DNA of 64,000 nt from Aplidium turbinatum (lineage: Eukaryota; Chordata; Ascidiacea; Aplousobranchia; Polyclinidae): contig OU964918.1 in assembly GCA_918807975.1 (NCBI GenBank), forward strand, positions 36,874,477 to 36,938,476. The letters run 5' to 3'. The notes under the pieces were generated by a model. The model made no database searches. It saw only the letters and a list, made by a program, of their open reading frames with translations, and had not been told where the DNA came from. Below are positions 33,801 to 43,150 of this stretch, piece by piece (positions within the stretch are counted from its first letter, which is position 1; every line of letters starts with the position of its first letter). The position numbers were made by a program, and so were the translations under genes.

Positions 33801-36800
33801 TTGCGCAAGAGCAATTGATGTTGAGAACGCAAAGTTCTGGCTGGATTATAATAAACAGGCAAAGTGCCCAGATAGTTCGGAGCAAAACCATGGAAAACTT
33901 TATAAATTAATAGACATATTTTGAAGCGAATACGATACAATACTGGAAGCCAATGCAGGGATTTTAGTATAGGAGTAATATGCTCATGTTTTCGTGTTAA
34001 AAGTAATTAGCCGGGCGGCAGCATTCTGAACTCTTTAAAGACGCAAAATAGTACAATGTGGAATGTTATTTAGCAATGAATTTGAATAATCAAGCCTGGA
34101 TTTTACTAGAACATGCGTTAAAGTTTTACAAGCATCAACATTTATGACCTGTCTGATGGAACCAATATTTCTGAGATGAAAAAAGAAGACTTTTGATGGC
34201 GGGAAGGTTAGAAAATGAAAAAAAGTTACCTGTTCGGGATATAGCAATGAAGTCAGGTACATCTTCAGGGTACAAGAAAAGATCATGGGGTCGCTTTGAT
34301 TTTTTTGTCGGCTTTGAAAAATGTTTCGATGGAAGGGCGGATATGGATGTCAGGCTTTGATTCGAAGCGGATATGTTTTCAGAGGACGAAGTACTTGGCA
34401 AAATACGATTTCCTATCTGCAAGGTAAAGAACAAGAGTGCTGAAAACAATTAAGCCAATGCAGCCAGTAATAAATAAATAAACTCTGGAGGCATTAAGCT
34501 TCCAGTAACTAGTTTTAGTTACAAGAGTTACCATTATAAATCTAAACTTTAAAAAAAATACTATTATTTCTTTGATAAATCGTCTTTTTTATCATTACAG
34601 CAAAAATCGCGATAAAATTATTACAGAAAAATAGCAAGCAAAACAAACGTTAAGTAACGAATAGAATCCTTTAACTTTTGTGTACAAAGTTTCTGTTTGG
34701 AATTTAAATGTTTTTTGCAATGCTTCACTTTCGAGCAATCCACTCGACCAGTGAATTATTATGGATATCGAAGTGCTGTACCGAAAATGGATACCGAAAC
34801 CAGGGTTGATCGGTTTAAACCGGGGCGGTTTAAACCGCCCGGTTAAAACCTGGTTTAAACCGGGCAGTTTTGAACACCTATTACTGGTCAAAACCCCTTA
34901 AGTGTATGAACCAAGTTGCTTTTGAATTTAATTAAAAATATTACCCTTTATGTTTAGTAATGATGTTCAACTATATTTTGTTTTGATCAACAATAACCTA
35001 AATGCTGGATTTGGAACAAAAAATATTCAATTTCTCTGTTTTTGATTTTTGATATTTCAATCCGTTGGTTACGGTATTTTAATTATTGAGAAAATTCAAA
35101 TTCTAAAAATAAGTTTCTGATAAACCAAAAAATGCTTGGTAGAACGATGAACCATTTGCACAGCCAACTAAAGTACAAGAACTTATTCCAACAAATCTTT
35201 TTTTATGAAAACATTTGCCATCAAATTTTGCCTGACAAGTCGATATTGGTGGCCATTAATGAAAGTTCAGGCGGCCATGGCCGCCAGCTATTTCGAGGCC
35301 TGCATATCAAAATGGTCACAACTCACAACTGCTTTTATATTTCCTAAATAGTCCATAGCCCAGATAGCCGATCATTCACTACATAAAAATATTTTTCTGG
35401 GTTTTAACCGGTTTAAACCTAGTTTTCACCGGTTAAAAAAAACAGGTTTAAACCGCTTAGTGGTCAAAACCAGTTTTGACCACTTAGAGATCAACCCTGA
35501 CCGAAACAGCTGGTCAAGCATCACAGCATGTGTAAGCATTAGGAGAATGTAAAAAGCAACTCACATGCCACTCCGAAGATTTTGATGGCTTCAGTTTGTT
35601 AAAAGGTGGCATGAGAGAGTTCGGATTCAGCTTGGCGTGCCAGCCTAAAGATGTCCCTTGCCCGGACGAGGACAGCCGAGTTCGGGAAGTTCCTTTAGCA
35701 CTGGATGAGGAAAATGCTGCAGAGTTCGATTGTACGAGATAGTGCTGGGCTTTATGGGGGGTTCCAGGTGTCACTGGAGGTGTGTACACACTTGCAATGT
35801 TTGATGCAGTGGATGGAGGAATCATTGATATTCGGGGGGGCTGAGGAGTTGCACTTTTCACCGAGTTTAACACAGAGTCTGATGACTCCAAAGAGCTTCT
35901 GGACCCACGAGAAGGGCTTTGTGGAGTTGGACAAGAACTACTCGTTGAAGGAATTTGACGATTGTGTTGCCTTTGACCCTCCACAGCTTGTTCAGTGTTG
36001 GATGGGTCAGTGCTGGCACGAGTTCTTGGCAATGCATTTGTATCAGGAGGAAGAGATCCAGAACTTTCGGAATCATTTCGAGACCCACCATTGCTGTGTT
36101 GAAAGGAACCTGAAATAAAGTTATGTATTATAAAAATGTTTCAAACGTGAAAACATGATGGCTTTAAACTTAAAGCACATTACTTTCACCACAGTAAAAC
36201 ACCAGACAATGTTAGAAAAATGAAATAATAACGCACAACTTACCATTCTCAATGTATGGTTTATGATGATTACTTAAGTTTTCATTATAGTCATGATTAT
36301 CTGCTCCTTCGGGATTGAAAACGTCTTCATCTTTCGACCAAGAATCCCAATAAAGGTCAGCCGTATCCATTTCTCTATTTTCTACACGAAAACAGAGCCT
36401 TAAGTTACCCAGGTGCAAGCCAAGCCAATGAACCAGTGAACAACAATGTATAACACAAAAAGAAGAAAATGTTCCATAAAGTATAGAAACCACAAAGCAA
36501 GTAAAACATGTCAATCGAAACCGAAAAAGCAACATCTGCAATCTACAGTTGCACAGCATATTCAAAAAAAAATACCCTGAAAGTTTCCGAGCAAAGCCAG
36601 AGCTGAGATAAGCTTTCTTCCGTCTTCAGAAGTCCCGCCCATTTCAGTGATGATAGACTGCAGCTGAACGTCTGAAAGCCTCATGAGACCCTCCACAGAT
36701 CGTCCTTGATCGTTCAATCCCTGTGCAAACAATCACAGTATCGAGTGACCATTTGACCAACATTGAGCCTTGCAGAGATAGTGAATTAAAGCTAGTGATA

Positions 36801-38864
36801 TGTGTGGCGATAAATGTAAAGTTTGAAGTTATGATCACAGTCAAAAACATGCCCAATGTTAGTCACCACATTTCTCTTAAATACTCATAATATTGTGGAA
36901 GGATCTACGTCAGAAATTTTTATCTTTTCTTAACTAAACGAAAAGCTAAATATTAAATGAGACCGTTTATCTGGCAAGCCGATTTAAAGCCACGTTTTGT
37001 GATAGTTTAGTTATTTTACACCAGCCAGAAGAACATAGGCTATTATGCTTTTAAATATAAAAACCTAAAAACTGATAAAGACTTGAAACGGAGAAAGTAC
37101 TAATCACTGGCCAGGCCATAATAAAATAGAAAAATGAAATTCATTCCTATTTCCTGAACTGTTTTTAGTCTAAGTCCACAAAAAGATGGACCCACATTGC
37201 TAAATTGTGGGCAGACACTGACTGATCTGTTAAGCATTAACATTTAACAACAAAAGGTTTCGTTTCTAGCACTAGTTGCAACGCTCATCTGATGAAATTG
37301 AAGGTAAAAGCAACAATAAACAGGATGGTTTATTGCTTCACTGACGTTTCACGCACAATGACAATGCGCGTCCTCAGAGCGAATAACACACAAAATAAAA
37401 TGTTACAAAGTTATATACTGCAGTGCGATTGAAGGCAAAAATAAAACACACAATCTTTAAATATTGTATTAAAAGATTGTCTACAATATTTATAGATTGT
37501 GTGTTTTATTTTTTCTTGCCTTCAATCGCACTGCAGTATATAACTTTATAAAATTTTATTTTGTATGTAATGCGCTCTGAAAATGCGCATTGTCATGTGC
37601 ACGAAACGTCAGTGAAGCAATAAACCACCCTGTTTATTGTTGCTTTTACTTTCAATTTCATCAGATGAACGTTGCAACTAGTGCTGGAAACGATAATTGT
37701 CCTGATGAACCACAAACTTTTCAGTATATATTCAACAAAAGGTTTGATACCACGCACGTTTATTACATTTTTCTAACGGGATTCAACTAAACAATTGATG
37801 CTGAGTCTGAGTTAACCAGAAATTCCGTGCTAACAATGGGGGAACCACATAAAAACAACATGGCATCAAAACAAACATGTGAAGTGAACATGGGACTTGA
37901 TTGTGAATGAAAATACGTTCTATGAGAAACGGTTACGTTACAGTTACTTCAACATGTCAAAATCGTTAAGCAGGGGTGCAAAAATGCAAGTGCTCAGTCT
38001 TGACTAAGCAGTGGATTCATCTGAGTGATTTACATGCGGTGTAACAGAATTTATCTTTATATGTGCGATTGTGCATTACTGAAAATCTCTATATTATGTG
38101 CTTGCTGGTGATGCAAAAGTCAATCAAACTTTTGCATTACTAGCTAAGAGGTTGGCATTATGGCACTTACATTTGCAGGTGTTGCTCCAACACCAGCTAC
38201 AGTTAACAACGTTGCAAGAGATGGATAATGATTGAGCTCATGTGTGCCTTGTGGGTTGACTCTCTGCTTGGCATCTAGCTGTTGGCTGAAGTGCTTAATC
38301 AGTTTTCCCTGGAATGGTTGTACAATATGACACAACTACACAAAAAAATAGCTACTTTATTTCAAAACCATGCTTTGTCCAAAATTGTACTAAGTGACAA
38401 CGACACAGAACATTATGAAGCGGTTCATATGCCACAATCTGTATGACACGAAACTAGATTATTTCTTATGTCTGTTGTTGAAATTGCGCTGTTTAAAAGC
38501 ATTGCATTGCTTACAATGCTAGTATAACAAAATGAAAAGGCTTGCTAGTCAGTGTTATGATATTGTTGAAGTTCACGTTTTTTCGCTTACAGCCTTGCAT
38601 CTTTTTCCAAACTCCTGCTATATTGTGGTGAGCACCAGCCAATTAAACATGCTGCTTGCCATGATTCACCTCGCACACTCAACATCGTAAGTTAACCATA
38701 ATAACCAACCTCTAAGTTGCGAATCTCTTTTAAAGTGATGTCACTGAGTCCAAGTTTGCGAATGGCAACCAGTCTTGTTGCCATGACATCGATTAGAATT
38801 TGAGTGTTTGAAAGTTGTCTCATGGCGGATTCTCTAGACAAAACTTCATTGAATTCTTCAGTAT
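24195..38864 (-). CDS. KSR: Kinase suppressor of Ras (KSR), 15 exons; C1 exon not found
   Basis: Scaffold/pseudokinase of the Ras-RAF-MEK-ERK cascade; in known KSRs it heterodimerises with RAF and presents MEK. Exons in transcript order: 38864-38710, 38308-38171, 36720-36576, 36381-36244, 36109-35565, 34416-34230, 29328-29135, 28754-28602, 28342-28125, 27810-27637, 27207-27019, 26462-26326, 25184-25035, 24797-24668, 24419-24195 (TAA). Every junction is GT-AG and in phase except 34230/29328. There the phases (1 left over, 2 needed) demand at least one further exon of length 3n+1. Order matches KSR: CA1, Pro/Ser-rich CA2, Ser/Thr region, kinase domain. The cysteine-rich C1 (CA3) expected at that gap was not seen. 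RAF is excluded by the CA1 region and by Arg at the VAIK position. A candidate first exon is at 44605-44659. Confidence 0.93.
25568..26134. mobile_element. piggyBac-type MITE in KSR intron
   Basis: Flanked by TTAA on both sides (25564-25567, 26135-26138) with terminal repeats CACTAGAACGACC and GGTCGTTCTTAGTG. The inner repeats AAGTGGCTTTTTTGACGCAT and its complement lie at both ends. TTAA targeting and a CACTAG start are typical of piggyBac. 567 bp with no transposase, so non-autonomous. A short CA microsatellite is internal. Confidence 0.85.
26903..26939. mobile_element. Half copy of CAGACAGC hairpin MITE
   Basis: Only the right arm is present: TCAATCAATGTAAAAATGACG and TTTTGCTGTCTAG, immediately downstream of a KSR exon (27019) in the intron. 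Confidence 0.6.
27449..27532. mobile_element. CAGACAGC-family hairpin MITE in KSR intron
   Basis: CCCAGACAGAAAATCG ... AACGTCTGCAGACATTGAATT ... CTGCTGTCGGG; a diverged but full-length copy in the intron between the first two kinase exons. Confidence 0.75.
28125..29328 (-). CDS. KSR: KSR Ser/Thr- and Pro-rich linker (three exons)
   Basis: Exons 29328-29135, 28754-28602 and 28342-28125 encode low-complexity sequence between the expected C1 and the kinase domain: TPMTPATPG near the start, a basic patch ([17 protein letters not shown]), then [12 protein letters not shown], and an acidic/Ser block ([19 protein letters not shown]). This corresponds in position to CA4, which carries the ERK-docking site in mammalian KSR1; no clear FxFP motif was seen here. 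All three exons are phase-compatible with each other and with the first kinase exon at 27810. Confidence 0.85.
29640..32669 (-). mobile_element. 3-kb DNA transposon with large decayed transposase
   Basis: Ends TAGGGTGTTGCAGGCGCC (29640) and GACGCCC-type complement ...CTGCAACACCCTA (ending 32669), flanked by a perfect 8-bp duplication ATGAGTAC (29632-29639, 32670-32677). Minus-strand coding runs through adjacent frames (32056-31670, 31658-31341, 31365-30931, 31045-30458, 30458-30183), so at least four frameshifts have accumulated. The protein contains [50 protein letters not shown] and [17 protein letters not shown] recall this arrangement from a poorly characterised hAT-like family found in cnidarians and arthropods. 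A piece of an ATTCGGCGAG-type element lies inside at about 32225-32325. Confidence 0.8.
32678..33510. other. KSR intron sequence, nothing firm
   Basis: AT-rich. A TTTTGCTGTCTGG end of the CAGACAGC family lies at about 33288-33302. Searched by eye on the minus strand for the missing C1 exon (paired Cys codons with the H-X-C spacing); none found. Confidence 0.4.
33556..34205 (-). mobile_element. LINE 3' end (CR1/L2-like) in KSR intron
   Basis: Minus-strand reverse-transcriptase C-terminal motifs in two frames: [34 protein letters not shown], then [20 protein letters not shown] and [10 protein letters not shown]. The 3' end has AGCGCTATATAAATGTTG followed by an ATT-rich tail, typical of L2/CR1-type LINEs. 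It has inserted into a CAGACAGC hairpin MITE whose half lies at 33513-33558. It is 5' truncated and frame-broken. Confidence 0.8.
34230..36109 (-). CDS. KSR: KSR CA2-type Pro/Ser-rich region (two exons)
   Basis: Exon 36109-35565 (545 nt) encodes a Ser/Pro-rich stretch with [15 protein letters not shown] and [13 protein letters not shown], matching the KSR pattern of TPP..TP followed by KLKPP. Exon 34416-34230 starts IGNRI and contains SSSENIS, matching the LGNRI...SENI stretch that precedes C1 in vertebrate KSRs. The 1.1-kb intron between them is mostly a 699-bp hAT element (34801-35499). The donor after 34230 leaves one base over, so the next exon cannot be the one at 29328. Confidence 0.85.
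34801..35499. mobile_element. hAT MITE with GGTTTAAACC palindromes
   Basis: Ends CAGGGTTGATC and GATCAACCCTG with a perfect 8-bp duplication ACCGAAAC (34793-34800, 35500-35507). Both ends carry clusters of the palindrome GGTTTAAACC and partial variants, likely transposase-binding repeats. The interior includes an ATTTCGAGGCCTG terminus of the CAGGCCTCG family (about 35265-35307). It ends 57 bp from the donor of the 35565 exon. Confidence 0.88.
36244..38864 (-). CDS. KSR: KSR CA1 (coiled-coil plus SAM-like) exons
   Basis: Exon 38864-38710 gives a helical segment ending [12 protein letters not shown], equivalent to human SNDLTQKEIRTLE. Exon 38308-38171 begins [10 protein letters not shown], equivalent to the AKLVKYICKQ segment. 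Exon 36720-36576 carries [31 protein letters not shown], aligning with the SAM-like block [30 protein letters not shown]. Exon 36381-36244 is an acidic linker ([18 protein letters not shown]). CA1 is unique to KSR and mediates RAF binding in characterised homologues. Confidence 0.88.
37261..37692. repeat. 432-bp foldback palindrome in KSR intron
   Basis: Left arm from CGTTTCTAGCACTAGTTGCA is matched by the reverse complement ending at 37692, with a short loop around 37466-37487. The arms include CTTCACTGACGTTTC and TGACAATGCGC motifs. They differ at scattered positions, so the palindrome is real and has aged. No target duplication was found. Confidence 0.85.
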
Positions 38865-39172
38865 CTGAAAAATACCATAGTAACACTGAATCTTTTTGTC
38901 ACAATCCAATCCTGATCATATTTCACAGTTTAGGCATACATAGTAGTTGCCAAGAAACGGGAGCAAGTCTTTTAGGCGCAGACAGTTAGGCGCCGGCCAA
39001 ATAGGCGCGCACACTGTGGCGTCAGGATATTTAGGTGCTGAGCACTGTGGCGCCCTTTCATTTAGGTGCTATTCCTAGTAAAGCCTGCAGATTGTATCAG
39101 CTTGGCAGGTAGGGCAATTCTTGCGAGTAATTGTGAGACAACGCTTTATTACATGAATGCATTTCTATAGGG

Positions 39173-39774
39173 CAGGGGTCACCAAATGGCGGCCCGCGGG
39201 CCGCATGCGGCCCGCCACGCTGTATCGCTGCGGCCCGCGGAAGGTATCAGCGTACAAGTATAACCAAAAATACTTTTCTTGAGGAGTTAAAGAGCACGAA
39301 GGCAAAAAATACTTTCCGGGAAGCATATTTTCGCTTTGCATACGATTTCACCGACCGACCAAGCAGATTATAGTTCTAGGTGGGGGTTGCTTAAAGCTAT
39401 TCAAATGCGATGTCCAGCCACACTGTCCCAGCGGTTGATTAAAACGTCTGTTCTCGAATTTCGAAAATGTCGAGCATAGGGTTGCTTATTTTAAGTTTGC
39501 AAATGTCATGTAAACACTAGTGTGCGCTTCACCGTTATTGTGTTTCACGATCAGTGTTCTCTTTATGCAAGTTTTTGTTGGCAAAATAGGTCGGTGTGCC
39601 AACTCAATTTATAATAAATTGGCAAAATATTATATATAACTTTAAAGACTTTTTCTGATTGTAGCCTATTATGAAAATATTTAGCTTAGTACTGCAAAAT
39701 GTTTTTTTTTTCTTCTTTTTTTAAAGAAATATAGAACGCTTCATGATTTCGCGTGTTATCCTTGCGCAGGGGCC

Positions 39775-39812
<38 letters not shown>

Positions 39813-40476
39813 CTACTGCCGAAGCAAGTTCTGCAAAATGTTATTAATCAAAAAATTCTTGCCACGCTGATAAGCATCGCAAGTGACAGTTGTCTATAAC
39901 AAAAGAAAGACGGTTTTATAGACTCTCACAAAAAGGATGAAAAACCAACTCATTGCTTTTTTAAAGGGAAGACTGTTCATCAATTACGATAGAATTACGA
40001 TTTTTGGGTAATTTCTACAAGCATTTGTTTCATGGTGCCTGGTTTGTTTTTCCCTGTTATTGGAGCCTATTTTTCGCTGATATGTTTGTAGGTCACTATT
40101 GTTGCCTGTATTGCAATGTGAAAACATTTCCTTGTTTACTAAAATTGTTAATTGCAAGATATCCTTTGTGAAGCAAAGTGATAACACCACTCTTGCTTGG
40201 CGATGAATATTCTGATGAAACCGCTCGCCTCGCTATAAGTGCGCAAAACAAGTGGCCTCGTTTATTAGGCATTGTTAAAAAAAGTCAAAAGTGTTGTAAA
40301 AGGAGCTTGGCCTGGCAGTAGCGTTGTTCGATTAATTTTGTTGCTGCGGTATTCTAACATAAATATGAACAAAAGAGTCAACCTACCTAACATTTTATTA
40401 GTGCGGCCCGCCACAGCTCTCCTTAGTGCCAATTTTGCCAAAGTGGCCCGCATGCAAAAAAGGTTGGTGACCCCTG
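39173..40476. mobile_element. hAT element carrying a U6 retropseudogene
   Basis: Ends CAGGGGTCACCAAATGGCGG and TTGGTGACCCCTG with perfect 8-bp duplication CTATAGGG (39165-39172, 40477-40484). The GCGGCCCGCGGGCCGCATG subterminal block is typical of this hAT type. No transposase block recognised. The U6 copy at 39692-39842 lies inside. Confidence 0.88.
39727..39830 (-). pseudogene. U6 snRNA retropseudogene
   Basis: On the minus strand it reads as almost full-length U6: CTTCGGCAGTAGATATACTA, AAATTGGAACGATACAGAGA, AGATTAGCATGGCCCCTGCG, CAAGGATAACACGCG, then a diverged 3' end. An A-rich tail replaces the genomic T-run terminator, and a perfect 12-bp duplication (CTGCAAAATGTT on the plus strand, 39692-39703 and 39831-39842) flanks the copy. 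Together with the absence of a convincing TATA/PSE upstream, this shows LINE-mediated retroposition rather than a working U6 gene. Confidence 0.92.
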
Positions 40477-40768
40477 CTATAGGGCATATGAACCCTGGCT
40501 ACAAGTTGCAAGCATAATGGTGCGACTTTGCTCGTTAAACCTAGTCGGGGTTTGACGGAAACTAAGTTACCCTTCACTCAAACCTACCACCCGCTTGAAT
40601 ACAGACTACGGTATATTTTTTACTGATATTTAGTGTAGTTATTATTTGACTTAACTAAAAGTGAACTCAGTCATATTCGGAAACTTTAATTTATTGATAA
40701 AGCTTTCGCCGACGCAAACCTGGACAAACAACAAATAAATGCCAAACACGTGCATTAAAAAAAAAATT

Positions 40769-40995
40769 CTGCTCAATATAACATTTTGTGTGAAAAGCAT
40801 TGTCGGTTTAAGCAGCTTCATTCAGAAAAGCCATGACATATTTTTCTGTTCAATGTAACATTTTGTGTGAAAAGCATTGCCGTATAAAGCAGCTTCACTC
40901 ACTGAAGCCATGACTCACAACAAATAAATGCACGCGCATTAACAAAACAACATATTTTTCTGTTCAATATAACATTTTGTGTGAAAAGCATTGTC
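40769..40995. repeat. Three spaced direct repeats (TATAACATTTTGTGTG unit)
   Basis: The unit CTGTTCAATATAACATTTTG, followed by TGTGAAAAGCATTG, appears at about 40769, 40848 and 40961, with CAGCTTCA and CATGAC motifs between. It lies inside the long-TIR element. Confidence 0.75.
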
Positions 40996-41052
40996 CTACC
41001 TGCCAAGCTAATACTATCTGCAGACTTTACTAGGAATAGCACCTAACTGAAC

Positions 41053-41235
41053 CGGAATGGCACGTTTCGGTGAGTCCGATTCGGTGAGTCCGATCCCTTA
41101 AGGGGGGATTTTTTTAATTTTTTTTTTAAATTATCGGGTACCGTAGCCTAATTATCATTGCCGTTTTAGGGTTAGGGGTTTGGGGTCAGAGGTTAGGAAC
41201 TCACCGAATCGGACTCACCGAATAGTAGCAGACCC
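41053..41235. mobile_element. ATTCGG-motif MITE, copy in a transposon arm
   Basis: Starts CGGAATGGCACGTTTCGGTG and ends ATAGTAGCAGACCC, with a perfect 8-bp duplication AACTGAAC (41045-41052, 41236-41243). Each end contains two or three units of the motif ATTCGGTGAGTCC in opposite orientations. 183 bp, no coding capacity. Confidence 0.85.
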
Positions 41236-42059
41236 AACTGAACGGGCGCCACAGTGCTCCGCACCTAAATATCCTGACGCCACAGTGTGCGCGCCTATTT
41301 GACCGGCGCCTAACTGTCTGCGCCTAAAAGACGTGGACCCCAAGAAACAACTATATTTACTTGGAAAAGTATCTGCATGCAAAACCAATTACGTATCGCA
41401 CCTAAACAAAAATGGTAAACTTTTAGCTCTGGAACATATTTAATCATAAAAGTTATGATCTTCACAATGACATGGATCCCATTTTATGACTGATTTTAAC
41501 AACGTTATACTTTCACAAATTACATATTATAACTTTCTTTGGATTATGTTCAGCTGTCTATGGCGCTTGGTGTACTGTAACCTTGCACAACTGCAAGTTT
41601 AAAATTACATCATGCATTTAAAAATACAATGAAAGGCATATCTACTGAAAGTACAGTGCTGATAGTACAAAAAATTCAAAATTTGTTTACCAAAACTCGA
41701 CAATACGTGTATGTTTTATTCTCACCATTATTATGCTCAGAGATGTCCATATTGAAGGTGGTAAGTCAGTTTTCAAGAAACACACATAAACATCGTGGAA
41801 TCATATATTTGATTTGTAATCTTGAAATCATGAAGCAAAAAAACTTTTACACCATGTTTCAGAAACAAATGCAACTCTTAAATAACATTCCTAATGTAAC
41901 TGAAAAATAATATTGTTAAAAGTAATTGTACTGTATCACAAAGCATTGCGGCTGAATGTTGAAAGCTATTGTTTGACAGCGGGAAGGGCTCCAGTTTTAT
42001 GTCTATTAATAGTATGGAATTCTCATTAAAGACGTATACTTGAAGAATGAAGATGGCAA

Positions 42060-43150
42060 CAAAGCCACTTCATTGCTAATAATATTCATTCAGTCACCAT
42101 CTCCGCTTGCACCAGATTGTGCATCCACACAAATTATCTGTTTCCATGAGTCACAGTTTTTAGCTAGCCCACCCAGTGGTGTCAATTTCAGTTTGGTCCA
42201 TGCCTGGATGTTGTCATGTCACCTTAGTGGTCGGCTTATTTTTCTCTTTCCGTTAACTTCACCTTCCATGCAGATTTTGTTGACTTTGTATTTTGATCTT
42301 TTAGTATGACTGAAAAGTTTTAAAATTTTTGATTTTATTGTTGTTGCAATTGGGTGTAGCTTGGTTGGGTCTGCTACTATTCGATGAGTCCGATGCGGTG
42401 AGTTCCCTATTTGGTAATTTTTTCAATTTTTTTTTGAAAATTATTGGGTACTGTAGCCTAATTATTATTGCCGCTTTTACATTGTTTTAACGTCGCTAAA
42501 CGTTGAAATAAGACCCTAACCCTAAAACGAGAACTCACCGAATAGGGAACTCACCGAAACGGGCCATTCCGAGCTTCGTTATAGTCAATAGGCCTTCTAT
42601 TTTCATTTGGTCAAGTAGCCTTTTGTTGGTCATGCTTCTCATGATGTAATTTTGGAAAGTTTTTTGTATTGTTATGGAGACCCAATCTACACATTCTAAA
42701 TTGTATAGCACAACCAGTAATATGTAAGTGTTGAAAAGTTTTGATTTTACTTTGATTGGGAGTCTATTAAAGATTAAAATCATTTTATTCTTTTCAAATA
42801 CTGTCCAGCAAAGACCAATTCGATGTTATACTGCAATTTCACTATCATTTGTCGAAGATAGTTTGTGGCCAAGATATGCGAATTGCGAATCCTGAGTGCA
42901 GTTAAATATATAGGTTATATACATGCCTAATTGCCTAATCCTGTAAAAGATAAATTATACATAATATGCAGTATGCTCATTACATCAAAGTCTAACATTA
43001 AATATTTGGAATGATAGTCAAAGTTTTCCCTCTGTTTGCAAAAAATTACTTTGATGTTGCGAGAACCTATTCCATTGCCCTTGAGTTTTTCTACAATCTG
43101 ATTTCTAACCTTTTCCACCTTCTCACATCAATTCAATGTTTCTTGACGTA
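42060..43150 (-). mobile_element. LINE 3' part (RTE-like), split by a MITE
   Basis: Minus-strand coding resembles the reverse-transcriptase C-terminus: LPIKVKSKLFNTYILLVVLYNLECVDW, then after the MITE at 42367-42571, KRKISRPLRWHDNIQAW and SWKQIICVDAQSGASGDGD. The same sequence family ends the LINE at 55100-55440. It is 5' truncated with several frame breaks. Confidence 0.75.
42367..42571. mobile_element. ATTCGG-motif MITE, copy inside a LINE
   Basis: Starts GGGTCTGCTACTATTCG and ends GGGCCATTCCG, i.e. opposite orientation to 41053-41235. Its flanks are AGCTTGGTT versus AGCTTCGTT, a one-mismatch duplication. The LINE coding sequence resumes on either side, which proves a discrete insertion. 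The interior contains ATCGGGTAC-like and ACGTCGCTAAACGTTG blocks shared with 62820-62910 and the terminal palindrome. Confidence 0.82.

Larger units (their letters stand above)
38959..41340. mobile_element. Long-TIR element (GTCTTTTAGGCGC family), host of nested insertions
   Basis: Inverted repeats of about 155 bp: left 38959-39112 contains GTCTTTTAGGCGCAGACAG, AGGCGCGCACACTGTGG and CTATTCCTAGTAAAGCCTG. The right copy (about 40988-41340) is the complement, interrupted by the insertion at 41053-41235. A perfect 8-bp duplication CAAGAAAC (38951-38958, 41341-41348) brackets it. The interior holds a hAT element (39173-40476) and three ~35-bp repeats (40769-40995). No transposase was recognised, so superfamily is unassigned. 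Confidence 0.85.

Noticed and set aside
35705-36118. 137-codon plus-strand open frame
   Set aside because: Antisense shadow of the KSR exon 35565-36109, which has correct splice sites and phase on the minus strand.
39727-39830. Functional U6 snRNA gene
   Set aside because: A-rich tail instead of a T-run terminator, perfect target duplications, substitutions in the 3' region and no clear upstream promoter.
42040-42309. Plus-strand open frame in the KSR region
   Set aside because: Antisense of the LINE C-terminal coding sequence on the minus strand.
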